A stretch of 64,000 bases of DNA from Erinaceus europaeus. Taxonomy: Eukaryota > Chordata > Mammalia > Eulipotyphla > Erinaceidae. The position numbers and the translations under genes are program-made. Below, in pieces: positions 1 through 9,782 of this stretch (position 1 is the first letter of the stretch; each line of letters begins with the position of its first letter). The DNA lies in contig NC_080164.1 of assembly GCF_950295315.1 (NCBI RefSeq), forward strand, positions 111,310,447 through 111,374,446. The letters are read 5' to 3'. The notes under the pieces are model-generated. The model saw nothing but the letters and a program-made list of their open reading frames with translations. It did no database searches and was not told where the DNA came from.

Positions 1-668
1 ATCCTGGAACCTCTGGGGTGGGGCTCACTTCCTTGTATGTTTGTCTCAAGTCATACCAAATGGTATTGCATCTGCAGATTCCAACCTAATCAATGCAATG
101 AGTACCATCTCAAGCATGCTTCACCTCAGACTGTGTACAGAGACATTAGGCATGGTATTCCAACACTTCACCTTCATCACTTAGGTGAGACCATTCCTTT
201 AATGGTAGTCTCAAATTTCATTCTAGGAGGTTCACTTCCTAACAAAGTCCCAAAACCTACATATAGGCTAGGTCCAGTTAGATAGAGCATATGTTCATAT
301 GTATCCATAAATTAGGGCAAAATATATACCTGAAAGCAAAAGTACACAATAGTCTGCAGAGAGTCACTATAAAGTTCATAATGAAATAGTGTCTACTTAG
401 ACTTAGATAGCCTCCTCACCTACTTCCTATTACACATCCCTCACTCACTCCAAAGATAACCTTATCAAAGCAATGACTGCAAAAGTTGAATAAGGGCAAA
501 AGACTGGCATACTTTAATGATGACTATTTAGTCACTATCTGGCCATCCTATCAATTGGGGCCCTAGTTGGGGAGTCCTGAGGTCTGGTGGTGGGAACTGT
601 GCCAAGTTGTACCCCTCTTATCCTATGATTTTGCCAATTCTTCCTTTTTATAAAGGAAAAAAAAGAAA
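1..668 (+). mobile_element. L1 3' UTR fragment, window starts inside it
   Basis: This matches, by eye, the 3' UTR of the long L1 ending near 63,490. The block around TCCTGGAACCTCTGGGGTGG recurs near 61,915, and the block with AGTGTCTACTTAGACTTAG recurs near 62,300. It ends in a TATAAAGGAAAAAAAAG tail near 655-668. At about 582 the sequence jumps from GGGGAGTCCTGAG straight to the terminal TCTGGTGGTGGGAACTGT block, so roughly 900 bp of the longer 3' UTR form are missing. It is non-coding; the short ORF at 37-285 is chance. Confidence 0.85.
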
Positions 669-799
669 ACACTCAGGAATGAGTCAATGGTCTAAATTTT
701 TTAGGCAATGCCATGTGCATGATTCTAGTCTCTACCATGCCCACCACACTGAAGAATGCTTTGGTGCTGTGAACTCTTTTATTTTCTGACTCTCTCTCA

Positions 800-936
800 A
801 GAAAAAAAAGAAAGAAGAAAGAAGGAGAAAAAGAAGAAGAAGAAGAAGAAGAAGAAGAAGAAGAAGAAGAAGAAGAGGAGGAGGAGGAGGAGGAGGAGGA
901 GGAGGAGGAGGAGGAGAAAGAGGAAAAAGAACAGAA
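800..936 (+). repeat. Purine microsatellite (AAG)n then (GAG)n
   Basis: The strand is almost pure purine. An AAG run at about 830-876 switches to a GAG run at about 875-916, flanked by irregular A/G sequence. Poly-Lys/Arg and poly-Ser/Pro ORFs here are translations of the repeat. The stretch before it (669-799) shows nothing I recognise. Confidence 0.95.
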
Positions 937-1059
937 AAACATAAAGAAAACATCTAGGAACATGTTATATACGATATGTTGACTAAACTTTGATTTTCTA
1001 GTCTACCAATGTCATGCACTTTCTTTTTTATAATTAATTTATTTTTTGCAATGAAATAC

Positions 1060-1740
1060 TTATTTATTATTATTATTTATAAAAAGGAAAAACTGACAAA
1101 ACCATAGGATAAGAGGGGTATAACTCCACACCGTATTCACCACCAGAACTCCGTATCCCATCCCCTTCCTTGATAGCTTTCCTATTCTTTAGCCCTCTGG
1201 GAGTATGGACCCAAGGTCATTGTGGGATGCAGAAGGTGAAAGGTATCGCTTCTGTAATTGCTTCCTCACTGAACATGGAAATTGACTAGTCGATCAATAC
1301 TCCCAGCCTGCCTCTCTCTTTACCTAGTGGTGGCGTTCTGGAGAATCGGGGCTTCAGGACACATTGGCGGGATTGTATGTTCAGGGAAGTCTGGTTGGCA
1401 TCATGCTAGCATCTGGAACCTGGTGACTGAAAAGAGAGTTAACATACAAAGCCAAACAATTTTTTGACTAATCATGAACCTAAAGGCTAGAATAGTGCAG
1501 ATGAAGAGTTGCAGGGGTGTATGTTTTGTAGATAGCAAGTTGGCATATTTTAGTTATATTGCAAAGGGCCTGTGGCTATACTAGTTTTCTTTTTCCCCTG
1601 AGCCTGACATCTGCTATGCAGTTGGATCCAAGTTATTGTCTGGGGAGATGATGCCATGGCTGGAAAAAGGACCAGATATCTGGATCAGGTAAGAAAGTAG
1701 TTCCCAAATATGGGAAAGGTGCATAAATATTGTTGACTGT
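1060..1740 (-). mobile_element. L1 3' UTR fragment, reversed
   Basis: On the minus strand this reads as the same L1 3' terminal region as near 62,820-63,480, including the reverse of the TGGTGGTGGGAACTGT block and of the ACTCCCAGAGGGATAAAGAAT block. The reversed tail is the A/T-rich run near 1,060-1,090. Because it lies opposite to the fragment at 1-668, the two could pair. Part of the inner UTR is diverged, so this copy looks old. Confidence 0.8.
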
Positions 1741-2526
1741 CATGTACTTTCTAATCCACATACCCTCAAAAATTGATTGAAAGCTTCCAATTTTGACATC
1801 ATTTGAGACGTTAAATTGATGTAAGAGTAACAAGAATTGAATATATCTAAGTAAATCTATTAAATTGTTTATCTGAGCTGTAGTAAAGAACAAGTATACC
1901 TTGTAATTCGCAGGAGTTAGTAATACATCCCCAATCCTCTGGCATTATTTCATAAAAGTGGGTTGTGGGAACCACTCAGAACAGAAGCAGAAAAAGGGAG
2001 TATGTGATCTGATTGGGATGAGAGCAAATATTGTCTTTTTTTTTCCTGAGAAAAATGTTAAAATAATATCTTAACTATAATTAGAAATTTAGAGCTTTCT
2101 TCTTGACTTGAAACAGACACAACAAAAAAACAGAACAGTTCTAGGCTGAAAATGGAAATATGATACAGCAAATTCTTATATAAGACACTGTTCAAAAGCC
2201 TTGAGCAGTGTGTTTTTCAAAATTCAGAATTATTCAGAATTTACAAAATAACACCCCTAGCATTAACTTTGGGATTGAAATAATCAAAGCCATTAATATC
2301 TCTACAGCAACAATGAAACAAGCCCAAGGTCATTTTCAATTACAATGAAACAAGCCCAAGGTCATTTTCAATTATGATGAGGAGCTTGTCAGCTTAGATC
2401 AAGTCAGATTTAGTTCCCAGATCAGTTACAGAAAAACTGAGTTTTCAGGGGATTCTGTTTACTTGCTTTTTTGGATCTCAGATTTGTAGCAAAGAGATGA
2501 AAGAATTATAAAATCATTTGAAAAAT
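1741..2526. other. Unique sequence with a 32-bp tandem duplication
   Basis: I recognise no repeat family or exon here. Positions 2,310-2,341 are repeated exactly at 2,342-2,373 (unit begins ACAATGAAACAAGCCC). A poly-T run lies near 2,036-2,044. Confidence 0.6.
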
Positions 2527-2537
2527 TGCATGATTAG

Positions 2538-2727
2538 GGGCTGGTAGTGGCACACCTGGTTGAATGTACATGTTGCAATGCACAAGCCCGGTCCCCACCT
2601 ACAGGGGGAAAGCTTCACAAGTGGTGAAGTAGTGCTTCAGGTGTTTCTGTTTCTCTCTTTCTGTATTCCCTTTCCTTGTAATATCTGGCTGTGTGTACGT
2701 AATAAATAAAGATAATTTAAAAAATAA
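2538..2727 (+). mobile_element. SINE type B, tRNA-derived
   Basis: The head GGCTGGTAGTGGCACACCTGG is followed by the CACCTACAGGGGGAAAGCTTC core, a pyrimidine-rich body and an AATAAATAAAG tail. The internal region around the Pol III B box is partly lost (CACAAGCCCGGTCCCC), a deletion of about 15 bp compared with other type B copies. It is flanked by TGCATGAT at 2,527-2,534 and 2,728-2,735. Confidence 0.9.
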
Positions 2728-2735
2728 TGCATGAT

Positions 2736-3025
2736 GGGAGTCAGGCAGTAGTGCAGCAGGTTAAACGCAGGTGACCTGGCAAAGCACAAGGACCCGGCAA
2801 GAATCCCGGTTCGAGCCCCGGTTCCCCACCTGCAGGGGAGTCACTTCACAGGCAGTGAAGCAGGTCTGCAGGTGCCAATCTTTCTCTCCTCTTTGTCTTC
2901 CCCTTCTCTATCCATTTCTCTTTGTCCTATACAACAATGACAACAACAATAATAACTACAACAATAAAACAACAAGGGCAACAAAAGGGAATAAATAAGT
3001 ATTTTTAAAAATTGAAAAAAAACTA
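2736..3025 (+). mobile_element. SINE type A, tRNA-derived
   Basis: It begins GGGAGTCAGGCAGTAGTGCAG, has a B-box-like GGTTCGAGCCCC, the CACCTGCAGGGGAGTCAC core and an AATAAATAAG-like tail. It lies directly after the type B element, with TGCATGAT on both sides (2,728-2,735 and 3,027-3,034). It therefore inserted into, or next to, the target duplication of its neighbour. Confidence 0.93.
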
Positions 3026-3037
3026 GTGCATGATTAG

Positions 3038-3477
3038 AAGCTAAGAAGGTAGTTTTAGAAAATTACAGTTTTAACTGTCCTACCTTAGGTCATTATAAAG
3101 CTAAAGTTTTCTTTGTATAAAAGTTTAACAATTGCTCAAAAACAGACTTACTTGAGACTGTACTATTTTTAGAGTATTCAACTTCTAGAATGGTCACAAA
3201 TGAAAGGAAAAATCTGTCTTTGTTCCCATTGCAGTATATTTAAGGCCAATCAAGTACTGTCATGCCAGATTTTGCATGAAGGTAAAATGCCCTAGAATTC
3301 GAAGAAGTGAGTTTTTTTGAACACTGAAGTGGTGAGGGATTAGAAAACTAAGTTCAGAAATCAAGGAAAAACAGCGGGAGTGTAGGGCTTCAAACCTTCC
3401 AATATTGTAGATTAGAGCATATTAACTGAACTTAACTGTTTAAAAGTATTAATTATTTTCTTGTATTTTTATGTATT
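3038..3477. other. Unique sequence, no feature seen
   Basis: A/T-rich DNA without a recognisable repeat, RNA gene or ORF of interest. Confidence 0.5.
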
Positions 3478-3692
3478 TTTGCCACCTGTGTTATCACTGC
3501 AACTTGGCACAGGCAGGATACCACCAATCCCAGTGGTTATTTCCTTTCTGATAGATAATGAGTGACAGAGAGCAAGAGAGAAAGAAAAAGAGGTGCAGAG
3601 AAAGGTGACACCTGCAGCACTGTTTCACTGTTTGCAAAGCTTTCCTCCTACCAGTAGGGATTTGGGTGCCACCACTCAAACTCTTAACTTGT
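3478..3692 (-). mobile_element. Diverged tRNA-derived SINE
   Basis: Reversed type A/B-like body: an AGAGAGAAAGAAAAAGAGGTGCAGAG-type tract followed by the ACACCTGCAGCACTG segment and a degraded tRNA-like head. The left end carries a GCCACCTGTGTTATCACTGC block resembling the extra 3' module seen at 34,874 and 37,461. Many mismatches suggest an old insertion. Confidence 0.65.
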
Positions 3693-4017
3693 TTATGATT
3701 CCAGAAGACAGATCAGTAGGAAGGTATGGAGACCTAGGTACCTGGTGCAGATCCTTAATTTTCTAAATCCCATTTTGGTATGCTAACTACTGTTAATGTT
3801 CTGAAAGCTGAATCTGACCTGTCTTACTGATCTTAGCTCACTTCTACCCCCCAGGGCCATAATGTGGGGGGAAATATGACCATTTAAATATTATGAGATG
3901 TTATTTTTAAATGAAGACATGGCATTTTTGATGGTTCTATCAGAACAATACTTCAAGTCTCTGCTGAAGCATTCAGAACTAATTTCAAGTAGTACTAAAC
4001 AAAAACGGGTTAACTGT
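3693..4017. other. Unique sequence, no feature seen
   Basis: No recognisable repeat or gene. A small C-rich and G-rich patch occurs near 3,845-3,870. Confidence 0.5.
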
Positions 4018-4240
4018 TTGGGAGGTATTGATATTGTAAAATGCTTGTGCCCATACACATTGCCATGTACAAGGACCCAGGTTCTAGTGCCCTTTCTCTA
4101 CTTGTAAGGGGGGATGCCTTATGAATAGTGAAGCAGGTCTGCAGGTCTCTCTGTCTCTCTGTCTCTCTGTCTCTATCTCTCCTCCTGCCCTCTCAACTTC
4201 TCTCTGACTCATCAAATAAAGAAAAAAAAAAAGGAAAGGA
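4018..4240 (+). mobile_element. SINE type B-like, diverged
   Basis: The middle, with TGTACAAGGACCCAGGTTCTAG and the GTGAAGCAGGTCTGCAGGT segment, matches type B. A (CTCTGT)n stretch lies near 4,146-4,175 and an A-rich tail runs into the L1 fragment that follows. The head is poorly conserved. Confidence 0.7.
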
Positions 4241-4259
4241 AAAAAAAATATCCAACAGG

Positions 4260-4560
4260 AGTGTGGATTCATAGTGCCAGCAGAGAGCTCCAGTGATAAC
4301 TATGGGAGGCTGGGAGTACAGATTGACCAGCCAACACCCATGTTCACCAGGGAAGCGATTATAGAAGCCAGATCTTCCACCTTCTGCACCCTATAATGAT
4401 TTTGGGCCCATGCTCCCAGAGGGACAAAGAATAGGGAAGCTATCAGGGGAGGGGATAGGATACGGAGTTGGTGGTGGGAACTGTGTGGAGTTGTACCCCT
4501 CTCACCCTATGGCTTTGTCAGTGTTTTTCCTTTTTATAAATAAGAAGTTAAAAAAAAATC
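4260..4560 (+). mobile_element. L1 3' end, heavily 5'-truncated
   Basis: From about 4,297 it matches the last ~260 bp of the L1 3' UTR (CAACACCCATGTTCACC, TCCACCTTCTGCACC, GGTGGTGGGAACTGTG) and ends in TTTATAAATAAG plus A-rich sequence. The 35 bp before it (GTGTGGATTCATAGTGCCAG) resemble the extra module of some type A SINEs, so this is a small repeat-in-repeat junction. Confidence 0.85.
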
Positions 4561-5085
4561 ATTTGAATCCTACACCTGCCCAAGGCTTGTCCCTGATATC
4601 CCCACGTTGATTGGGCAGTGGCAGTGTTTCTTGATCATAAATCAAGCTAGACAGTGTACAGGACTAGCAAAGCAAAGGAACCTTTAAATAAACCGAATTT
4701 TTCCTTTTTTTTTCTTTTACCCAAGTTTGTTATATTTGCATGACCAACAACATTGACAATTTGGTTGTCTGCATCCTCTTTGCATTTCAGACCTCATTTC
4801 AAGAATAGCTCTTCCATGATTAAAATGTGAAAGAAATTTGTAAATAGGACTTAGTGTTAAATATCTTAACTACCAAAAAAGGAGTGTTAAGTGTTTTTTT
4901 TTTTTTCTTTCTTTCTTTCTTTAAATGGATAAATGATATAATGATTGGGACCATGTGAGATATCTTCCTTTTACTCTTGCAGAGAACTAATAAACAGAAA
5001 CCGTCCTGATCATGGTGATACATATCCAACTGTCTTTGGATCATGCTGTGGTGTCTAAGCATTTCGAGGGAAAACAACAGTGGAG
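4561..5085. other. Unique sequence
   Basis: No repeat family recognised. A T12 tract with TTTC repeats lies near 4,896-4,920. Confidence 0.5.
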
Positions 5086-5199
5086 GTCTGGGAGATGGTG
5101 TAGTGGTAAAGCATTGAACTCTCAAGCATGAGGCCCCAGTTTCATACTTGATATTGCATGTGCCAAATTATGTTTCTTCTCTCTCCCTTCCTCTCTCTG

Positions 5200-5234
<35 letters not shown>

Positions 5235-5262
5235 TAAATAAATATTAAAAAATAAAAAAGCA
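5086..5262 (+). mobile_element. SINE type C
   Basis: The head GGTCTGGGAGATGGTGTAG with the CATTGAACTCTCAAGCATGAGG block matches the type C copy at 13,898. It carries a (CTCTGT)n body and ends in an AATAAATATTAAAAAATAAAAA tail. Confidence 0.8.
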
Positions 5263-6355
5263 ACTGAAAATTCACTGAGAAAACTGAACATATGCCTTTC
5301 TTGTATACCTACCTCTATACTATTTATCATAGTTACATACAAAATACATTACCCAAACATATTTCCAGAGCAAATTTTGATGTCATTGATTTGAAAAACA
5401 CTTCAGACTTGAGGAGATGCATTCATTTGGGGTATTATGGAGGCACCTCGTATGTTTTCTTAAATAAACTTAGATTTAACTTCTCTTTTTCTCAAGCTGA
5501 CCTTGAAAGGTGTTCTGCGATTTTTGAAAGTACTAATTGCTTGTGAAGACTTCAGTAAGCAAACAGGGGGTGAATGTGAAAATACAAAGAGCAGCTTCAC
5601 TCATAAGGAAAACACAATTCCTCTGAACAGCTTTCTAGCACTTTAAGTCATAACAGGAATCACAGCAGGCTGTATTTTCTGGGGATTTCCCAAGGCACAG
5701 CCCAAGGCAGGCAATTCTTACCAGCCAGTCATGAATGACTTGTGTTTCTTTCATTAAGTATCGCCCTCAGCCCTTTCCTCTCATTGCATACCTTGGAAAT
5801 AGAGTGAGCCATTTCCCCAAAGCCTTTTGTCTAGAAGAAGGTTGACATTTGCAGCCGCAATGAGAAGCAGCCTGTACAGTGTTCAATGCAGAGGTTCATG
5901 AAATTTGATGTGCCTTCCTCTAAGTATTGCATATCCCTTTTTATTTTCTTACTCATAAAAATTAAGATATTTTAAATGTCAGTATGCTTCACACTGTAGA
6001 TGTAAGGAATACAAAGCTGATATTTAAAACGAAGGCATCATATGAATGCTATTCTACCAAACTGCCTCCCAGCCCCGTATTATTCTGTTGCGAGAGAAGA
6101 GAAACACTGCAGTACTAACCACCATTCTTAAAGGCCCTTTTTTTGGTTGTTCATGGTGCTTCCATGTAGCCCTGAGGATCAACCCCAAGCCCTTAAATAC
6201 GGCGAGAGCAAGAGTGTCCCTTTCTAGTGGATCCCGGAGTGCAATCGTGCAATCGTTTTTGTAGAGTTGGAGATAGATACTCTTTTAAAACTTTATTTTT
6301 TCCTCATTTGACACCAATTTACCTATAAAAATCGTTTTTTTTTTTTAATTAAAAA
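5263..6355. other. Unique sequence, about 1.1 kb
   Basis: No repeat or exon that I can support. The ORFs at 5,292-5,546 and 6,046-6,264 lack any motif and are not supported by codon pattern or splice context. A segment near 6,140-6,250 may be an old eroded repeat, but I cannot assign it. Confidence 0.5.
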
Positions 6356-6356
6356 G

Positions 6357-6568
6357 GGGGCAGTTGGTGGCACACCTGGTTGAGTGTACATGCTACAGTG
6401 CACAAAGACCAGGGTTTAAGCCCCTGGTACCTACCTGCCGTGGGAGAGCTTTGAGAGTGGTGAATCAGTGTTCCAGTTATCTATCTCTTAAACCTTCTCC
6501 CTCTCTATGTCCCCCTTCCTCTCAATTTCTAGCTGTTTCTATCCAGTAAATAAATAATGTTAATTAAA
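6357..6568 (+). mobile_element. SINE type B
   Basis: Head GGGGCAGTTGGTGGCACACC, then CACAAAGACCAGGGTTTAAGCC (degenerate B box), a pyrimidine-rich body and a CCAGTAAATAAATAATG tail. Confidence 0.9.
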
Positions 6569-6728
6569 AAATTAAAGGAAAAAAATCAAAGTAAAAGGAA
6601 CCAAGAAAAGCAATGTGAAACAAGAACTTAGAGGATTCATTTAATCATTCTAAAACATTCCTCTACATATGGATTCACCAAACCTGGTAGTGCTTCCCCA
6701 GAAGCGACAGAATCTAACAACAGCAAGG

Positions 6729-6729
<1 letters not shown>

Positions 6730-6761
<32 letters not shown>
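6730..6761 (+). repeat. (AC)n microsatellite
   Basis: An uninterrupted run of about 16 CA units. The DNA around it (6,569-6,985) is otherwise unassigned. Confidence 0.98.
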
Positions 6762-6763
<2 letters not shown>

Positions 6764-6985
6764 TTTGACTCTCAAGTCAAATTTGTTTTTACCTACTCTT
6801 TTAAATCTCCCTATCACTGCATTCCCCACCACAAGCCCCCCAAATAAATCCTTAGAATTTCTTCTAAGTAAAATAGAAACTGAAAAATGTATAGACTTGA
6901 GGATGCAAGGAGTAGGAGATAATTCTGCAAAGTTTATGTCCTGCCTGACAAAATTTACACTACATTTGAAGGGCAGACTAAATAG

Positions 6986-7130
6986 CTCTCCTGGACAGTG
7001 TGCTGCTTTGCCTCCTGCATGACCCCAGTTCCAGCTCAGCCCTCACCACATCAGTGGAATCTCCAGTGCTGAGGTCTCTTTTAATCTCTGCCTCTCTGTC
7101 TCTATCTAAAAAACAGGTCAAATAAAATAC
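6986..7130 (+). mobile_element. Probable tRNA-derived SINE, type D-like
   Basis: A GTGCTGCTTTGCCTCCTGCAT head, a CCCTCACCACATCAGTGG block, a (CTCTGT)-like body and an AAATAAAAT tail give a typical SINE layout. Family assignment is weak. Confidence 0.5.
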
Positions 7131-7318
7131 ATTTGAGTAAGTTTGTTTATAAAGGCACAGAGATATTCCAGTTACAAGGAGTCAGACATACAAAATATTG
7201 TCAGACAAGCAAAATATCTTGAGAGAAAAGTACATTTGCAAGTGAAATGATCCGCAAATTATAAAGATACTGTATCATAGCACTACACACTATTTTTACC
7301 CAAAGACAATAGCCTTCC

Positions 7319-7381
7319 TCATGCCAGTCCTTGCGCTTTGCGCCACGTGCACTTAACCCGCTGCGCTACAGCCCAACTCCC
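7319..7381 (-). mobile_element. Tail-less SINE type A head with perfect TSD
   Basis: This 63-bp insert is the reverse of only the first ~63 nt of a type A SINE, starting GGGAGTTGGGCTGTAGCG on the minus strand and stopping at AAGGACTGGCATGA. It is flanked by a perfect 15-bp direct repeat, AGACAATAGCCTTCC, at 7,304-7,318 and 7,382-7,396. There is no body, no AATAAA tail and no poly-A. It resembles the class described as tailless retropseudogenes. A normal insertion followed by a precise internal deletion is the alternative. Confidence 0.92.
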
Positions 7382-7439
7382 AGACAATAGCCTTCCATCT
7401 GTGACAACATATAACAGAACACATTAAATCTAAGCCCTC

Positions 7440-7587
7440 TCATTTGCAGATTCAGAAGTACAGGGTCCACTGCTGGAGAGAGAGAATGCACAAAGCACTG
7501 CTTTGTGATACACAATTCTGAAGATCTACAGTCTCCTAACTCCCAGCAATAAGCCACTCTACCCACTGAGCCATCTCCCTGGCCCCT
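7440..7587 (-). mobile_element. SINE type C-like, reversed
   Basis: On the minus strand it starts GGGGCCAGGGAGATGGCTCAG, a tRNA-derived head like the type C head, and runs into unrelated-looking body sequence. The 3' part is poorly defined. Confidence 0.65.
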
Positions 7588-7597
7588 TACATACATA

Positions 7598-7812
7598 TAT
7601 TTGTTTGTTTGTTTGTTGTCCTTACTGGAACTTTATTTCTCTAGGCTTACTCCTTCAGATCTTTAGAAAGACACAGAGAGGCAGAAAAAAAGAAAAAAAA
7701 GACAACGCAGTATCAAATCTTCCCTCAGTATGACATGGGCCAGACTGCAACCTTGGACATGTACATAACAAAACAAAAAGCACTCTCTAAATACCCTATC
7801 TTGCTGGCCCAC
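7598..7812 (-). mobile_element. SINE, reversed, family uncertain
   Basis: The minus strand begins GTGGGCCAGCAAGATAGGGT and ends in a (TTTG)-type run near 7,598-7,617. The layout (head, A/G-rich body, simple tail) is SINE-like, but I cannot match it to a better copy in the window. Confidence 0.5.
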
Positions 7813-7814
7813 AC

Positions 7815-7989
7815 TCATATTTATTTATTAATTTGTTTAAATATATTATTTATTTCTTTATGAGAGGGACAGGAGGAGAGAGAGATAAAGAACCAGACAT
7901 CACTCTGATACATATGCTGCCAGGGATCAAACTCAGGAGCTCATCCTTGAGAGTCCACCATTTTATCTACTGCACCATCTCTCGGACCA
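7815..7989 (-). mobile_element. SINE type C, reversed
   Basis: The minus strand starts GGTCCGAGAGATGGTGCAG and contains GATCCCTGGCAGCATATG and GAGTGATGTCTGGTTC, matching the plus-strand copy at 13,898. The tail is the T/A-rich run at its left end. Confidence 0.88.
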
Positions 7990-8116
7990 CTATTTATTAA
8001 TTTTATTGGGTAGAGACAGAGCGAAGTCAAGCGGGAAGGAGGAGACTAGGAGGGAAACAGACACCGCAGCACAACTTCAACACATGAAAAGATCCCCCCT
8101 GTAGATGAAAACCAGT
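7990..8116 (-). mobile_element. SINE type B body, 5'-truncated, reversed
   Basis: It keeps the reversed tail (TATTTATTAATTTTATTGGG), the A/G-rich body and the core near AGATCCCCCCTGTAGATG, then stops before the tRNA-like head. It is the fourth minus-strand SINE in a row here. Confidence 0.75.
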
Positions 8117-8687
8117 CCTCAAATTTTTAATTCATTTCATAGTCAATAAGGGGCTCATAGATTATGTTTTATTTTTACAGTAAAAGTATTAAATGAATCT
8201 GAGCTTCAAAGAATTTTCTCAAAGACTAATACTAGAATCTAGCATTTGTTGGGTGGATTAGTTCAGGGCAAAAAGCTGACATCAGTAGTCACAGAAAAAT
8301 CTACTGAATTCTCTACAGAAATGTCTAGAAAATACAAAAATGCTTCTTGTTGTGGTTAGTAAGACTGAACTGAGAATTTCAGTTCAGGTATTACTAATGA
8401 TAAATTTGCCTTAAGTCATTTTATATAAGCAACAGAAAGAAAACTCGTGCTAAAAAAGAATAATAACAATATCAGGACAAGTTTGTATAGATATTCACTG
8501 CATTCTCTTATAATAGCTCACTTAAGTTCCTTATGAGCCAGGGAAATGTTCCTTCTACTCTTGAGATTTTACCCCTGGCAGTCACTAACATAACCAGCAA
8601 TTAAATTACTTGAGAATTGTTTCCAGTAGAATCTCCAGAGCTAGTAATAGAAACATAACAGTATAAAATCTATCACGATGTTTAGTT
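8117..8687. other. Unique sequence, no feature seen
   Basis: A/T-rich DNA with no repeat family or exon recognised. Confidence 0.5.
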
Positions 8688-9336
8688 TTTTTTTTCTTAG
8701 ATTACAAGACTGTAAGATTACAATGTATAGTTCCACACCACATCCATCACCAAAGTTCTGTGTCCCCATGCTCCCACCTCCCAAAGGTAACCACCAGAGT
8801 TCTCACAGTCTTAGAAACAGTTTGTATGCTTCTGCTTTTTAATTATTTATTTATTTGACAATTTCTTGTTATTCCACATATGAGTGAAACCATCTGGTAG
8901 TTATTTTTTAATCTCTTTACTTATTTTGCTAAAGATAATCACCTCTAGTTCACTCCATTTTGTCACAGAGGACACAATGTCATCTTTTATTTTTTATTGC
9001 AGAACCATGGAAAATAATTCCATAACTTTATCCAGTCATCTGTTGATGGGCATTTAGGCTGCTTCTACTCTTTGGCTATTGTGAATAATGCAGCTATGAA
9101 CATATGGGTGCATATGTCCCTTCTAATTAGTGTTTGAGTGTCCATTGTATAAATGTACTGCTGGGTCATAAGGTAATTATTCTATTTTTATTTGTTTAAG
9201 GATTCTCCATACAGTCTTCCAAAGGGGCTGTACCAGTTTGCATTCCTACCAGCAGAAAAGCAGAGTTCTCTATTTCTCCACAACCTCTCCAGCACCTGCC
9301 ATTTCCTGATTAATAATGGAAGCCATTCTCTCAGAT

Positions 9337-9479
9337 TCTTCTTCTTCTTCTAGCGTTTGCCCTTCTTCCGTAGCCAGTCAACAGCGTCAGGTTGAGCCTG
9401 ATGTCAAGTTTCGAGACCTCCTTTGAATCTGGAGAGGTGGCAGTCGTTGACTATGTGGGTCATAGTCTGTCTGTAGCCG
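9337..9479 (-). pseudogene. Fragment of a non-L1 LINE, RT C-terminus
   Basis: The minus strand reads CGYRQTMTHIVNDC, then RFKGGLET, then HQAQPDAVDWL and a stop codon at 9,350-9,352, followed directly by an (AGA)n tail of about 15 nt. The C..G...T..HIV..C pattern with GG...LH....AV.WL downstream is what I recall from the C-terminal zinc-knuckle region of non-LTR reverse transcriptases outside the L1 clade; mammalian L1 ORF2 ends differently. One in-frame TGA lies at 9,404-9,406. The piece is cut off 5' of the first cysteine. CAGAT occurs on both sides (9,332-9,336 and 9,480-9,484) and may be a short TSD. The clade is not resolvable by eye. Confidence 0.6.
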
Positions 9480-9505
9480 CAGATATGAGATGGGATCTCA
9501 GTGTA

Positions 9506-9709
9506 GTTTTTAAAAATATTTTTTTTATTTATTAGTAGATAGAGACAGAGGAAAATTGAAAGGAGAGAAGGAAGAGAGACAGAGAGATGCCTGCAGCCCT
9601 GCTTCACCCCCTTGAAGCTTCCCTCCGCGGAGGGGACCGGGGGATTGAACCTGTGTCCTTGTACACTGTAATGTGTGTGCTTAACCAGGTGTGCCATTGT
9701 CTGGCCCCT
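9506..9709 (-). mobile_element. SINE type B, reversed, inside L1
   Basis: A full reversed element: tail TTTTTATTTATTAGTAG, A/G-rich body, GCCTGCAGCCCTGCTTCACC core, and head ending GTCTGGCCCC. TCAGTGTA flanks it at 9,498-9,505 and 9,710-9,717 and is L1 sequence, so the SINE is younger than the L1. Confidence 0.93.
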
Positions 9710-9782
9710 TCAGTGTAATTTTAATGTGCATTTCTCTAATGATAAGTGAAGTGGAAGATTTCTTCATATTCATATTGTTATT

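Larger units (their letters stand above)
8688..9782 (-). mobile_element. Old minus-strand L1 3' end, twice interrupted
   Basis: On the minus strand this is the end of an L1 ORF2 plus a short 3' UTR. The Ala-Ala-like block (reverse of GAATAATGCAGCTATGAACAT) and the reverse of CCTCTCCAGCACC are typical of L1 ORF2 C-terminal coding sequence. The L1 continues after two later insertions: a 143-bp non-L1 LINE piece (9,337-9,479) and a type B SINE (9,506-9,709). It is 5'-truncated near 9,782. The 3' UTR (reverse of CCATCACCAAAGTTCTG) is of the older, shorter type. Confidence 0.85.

Noticed and set aside
673..963. Poly-Ser, poly-Pro/Leu and poly-Lys/Arg ORFs
   Set aside because: Products of the AAG/GAG repeat read in different frames.
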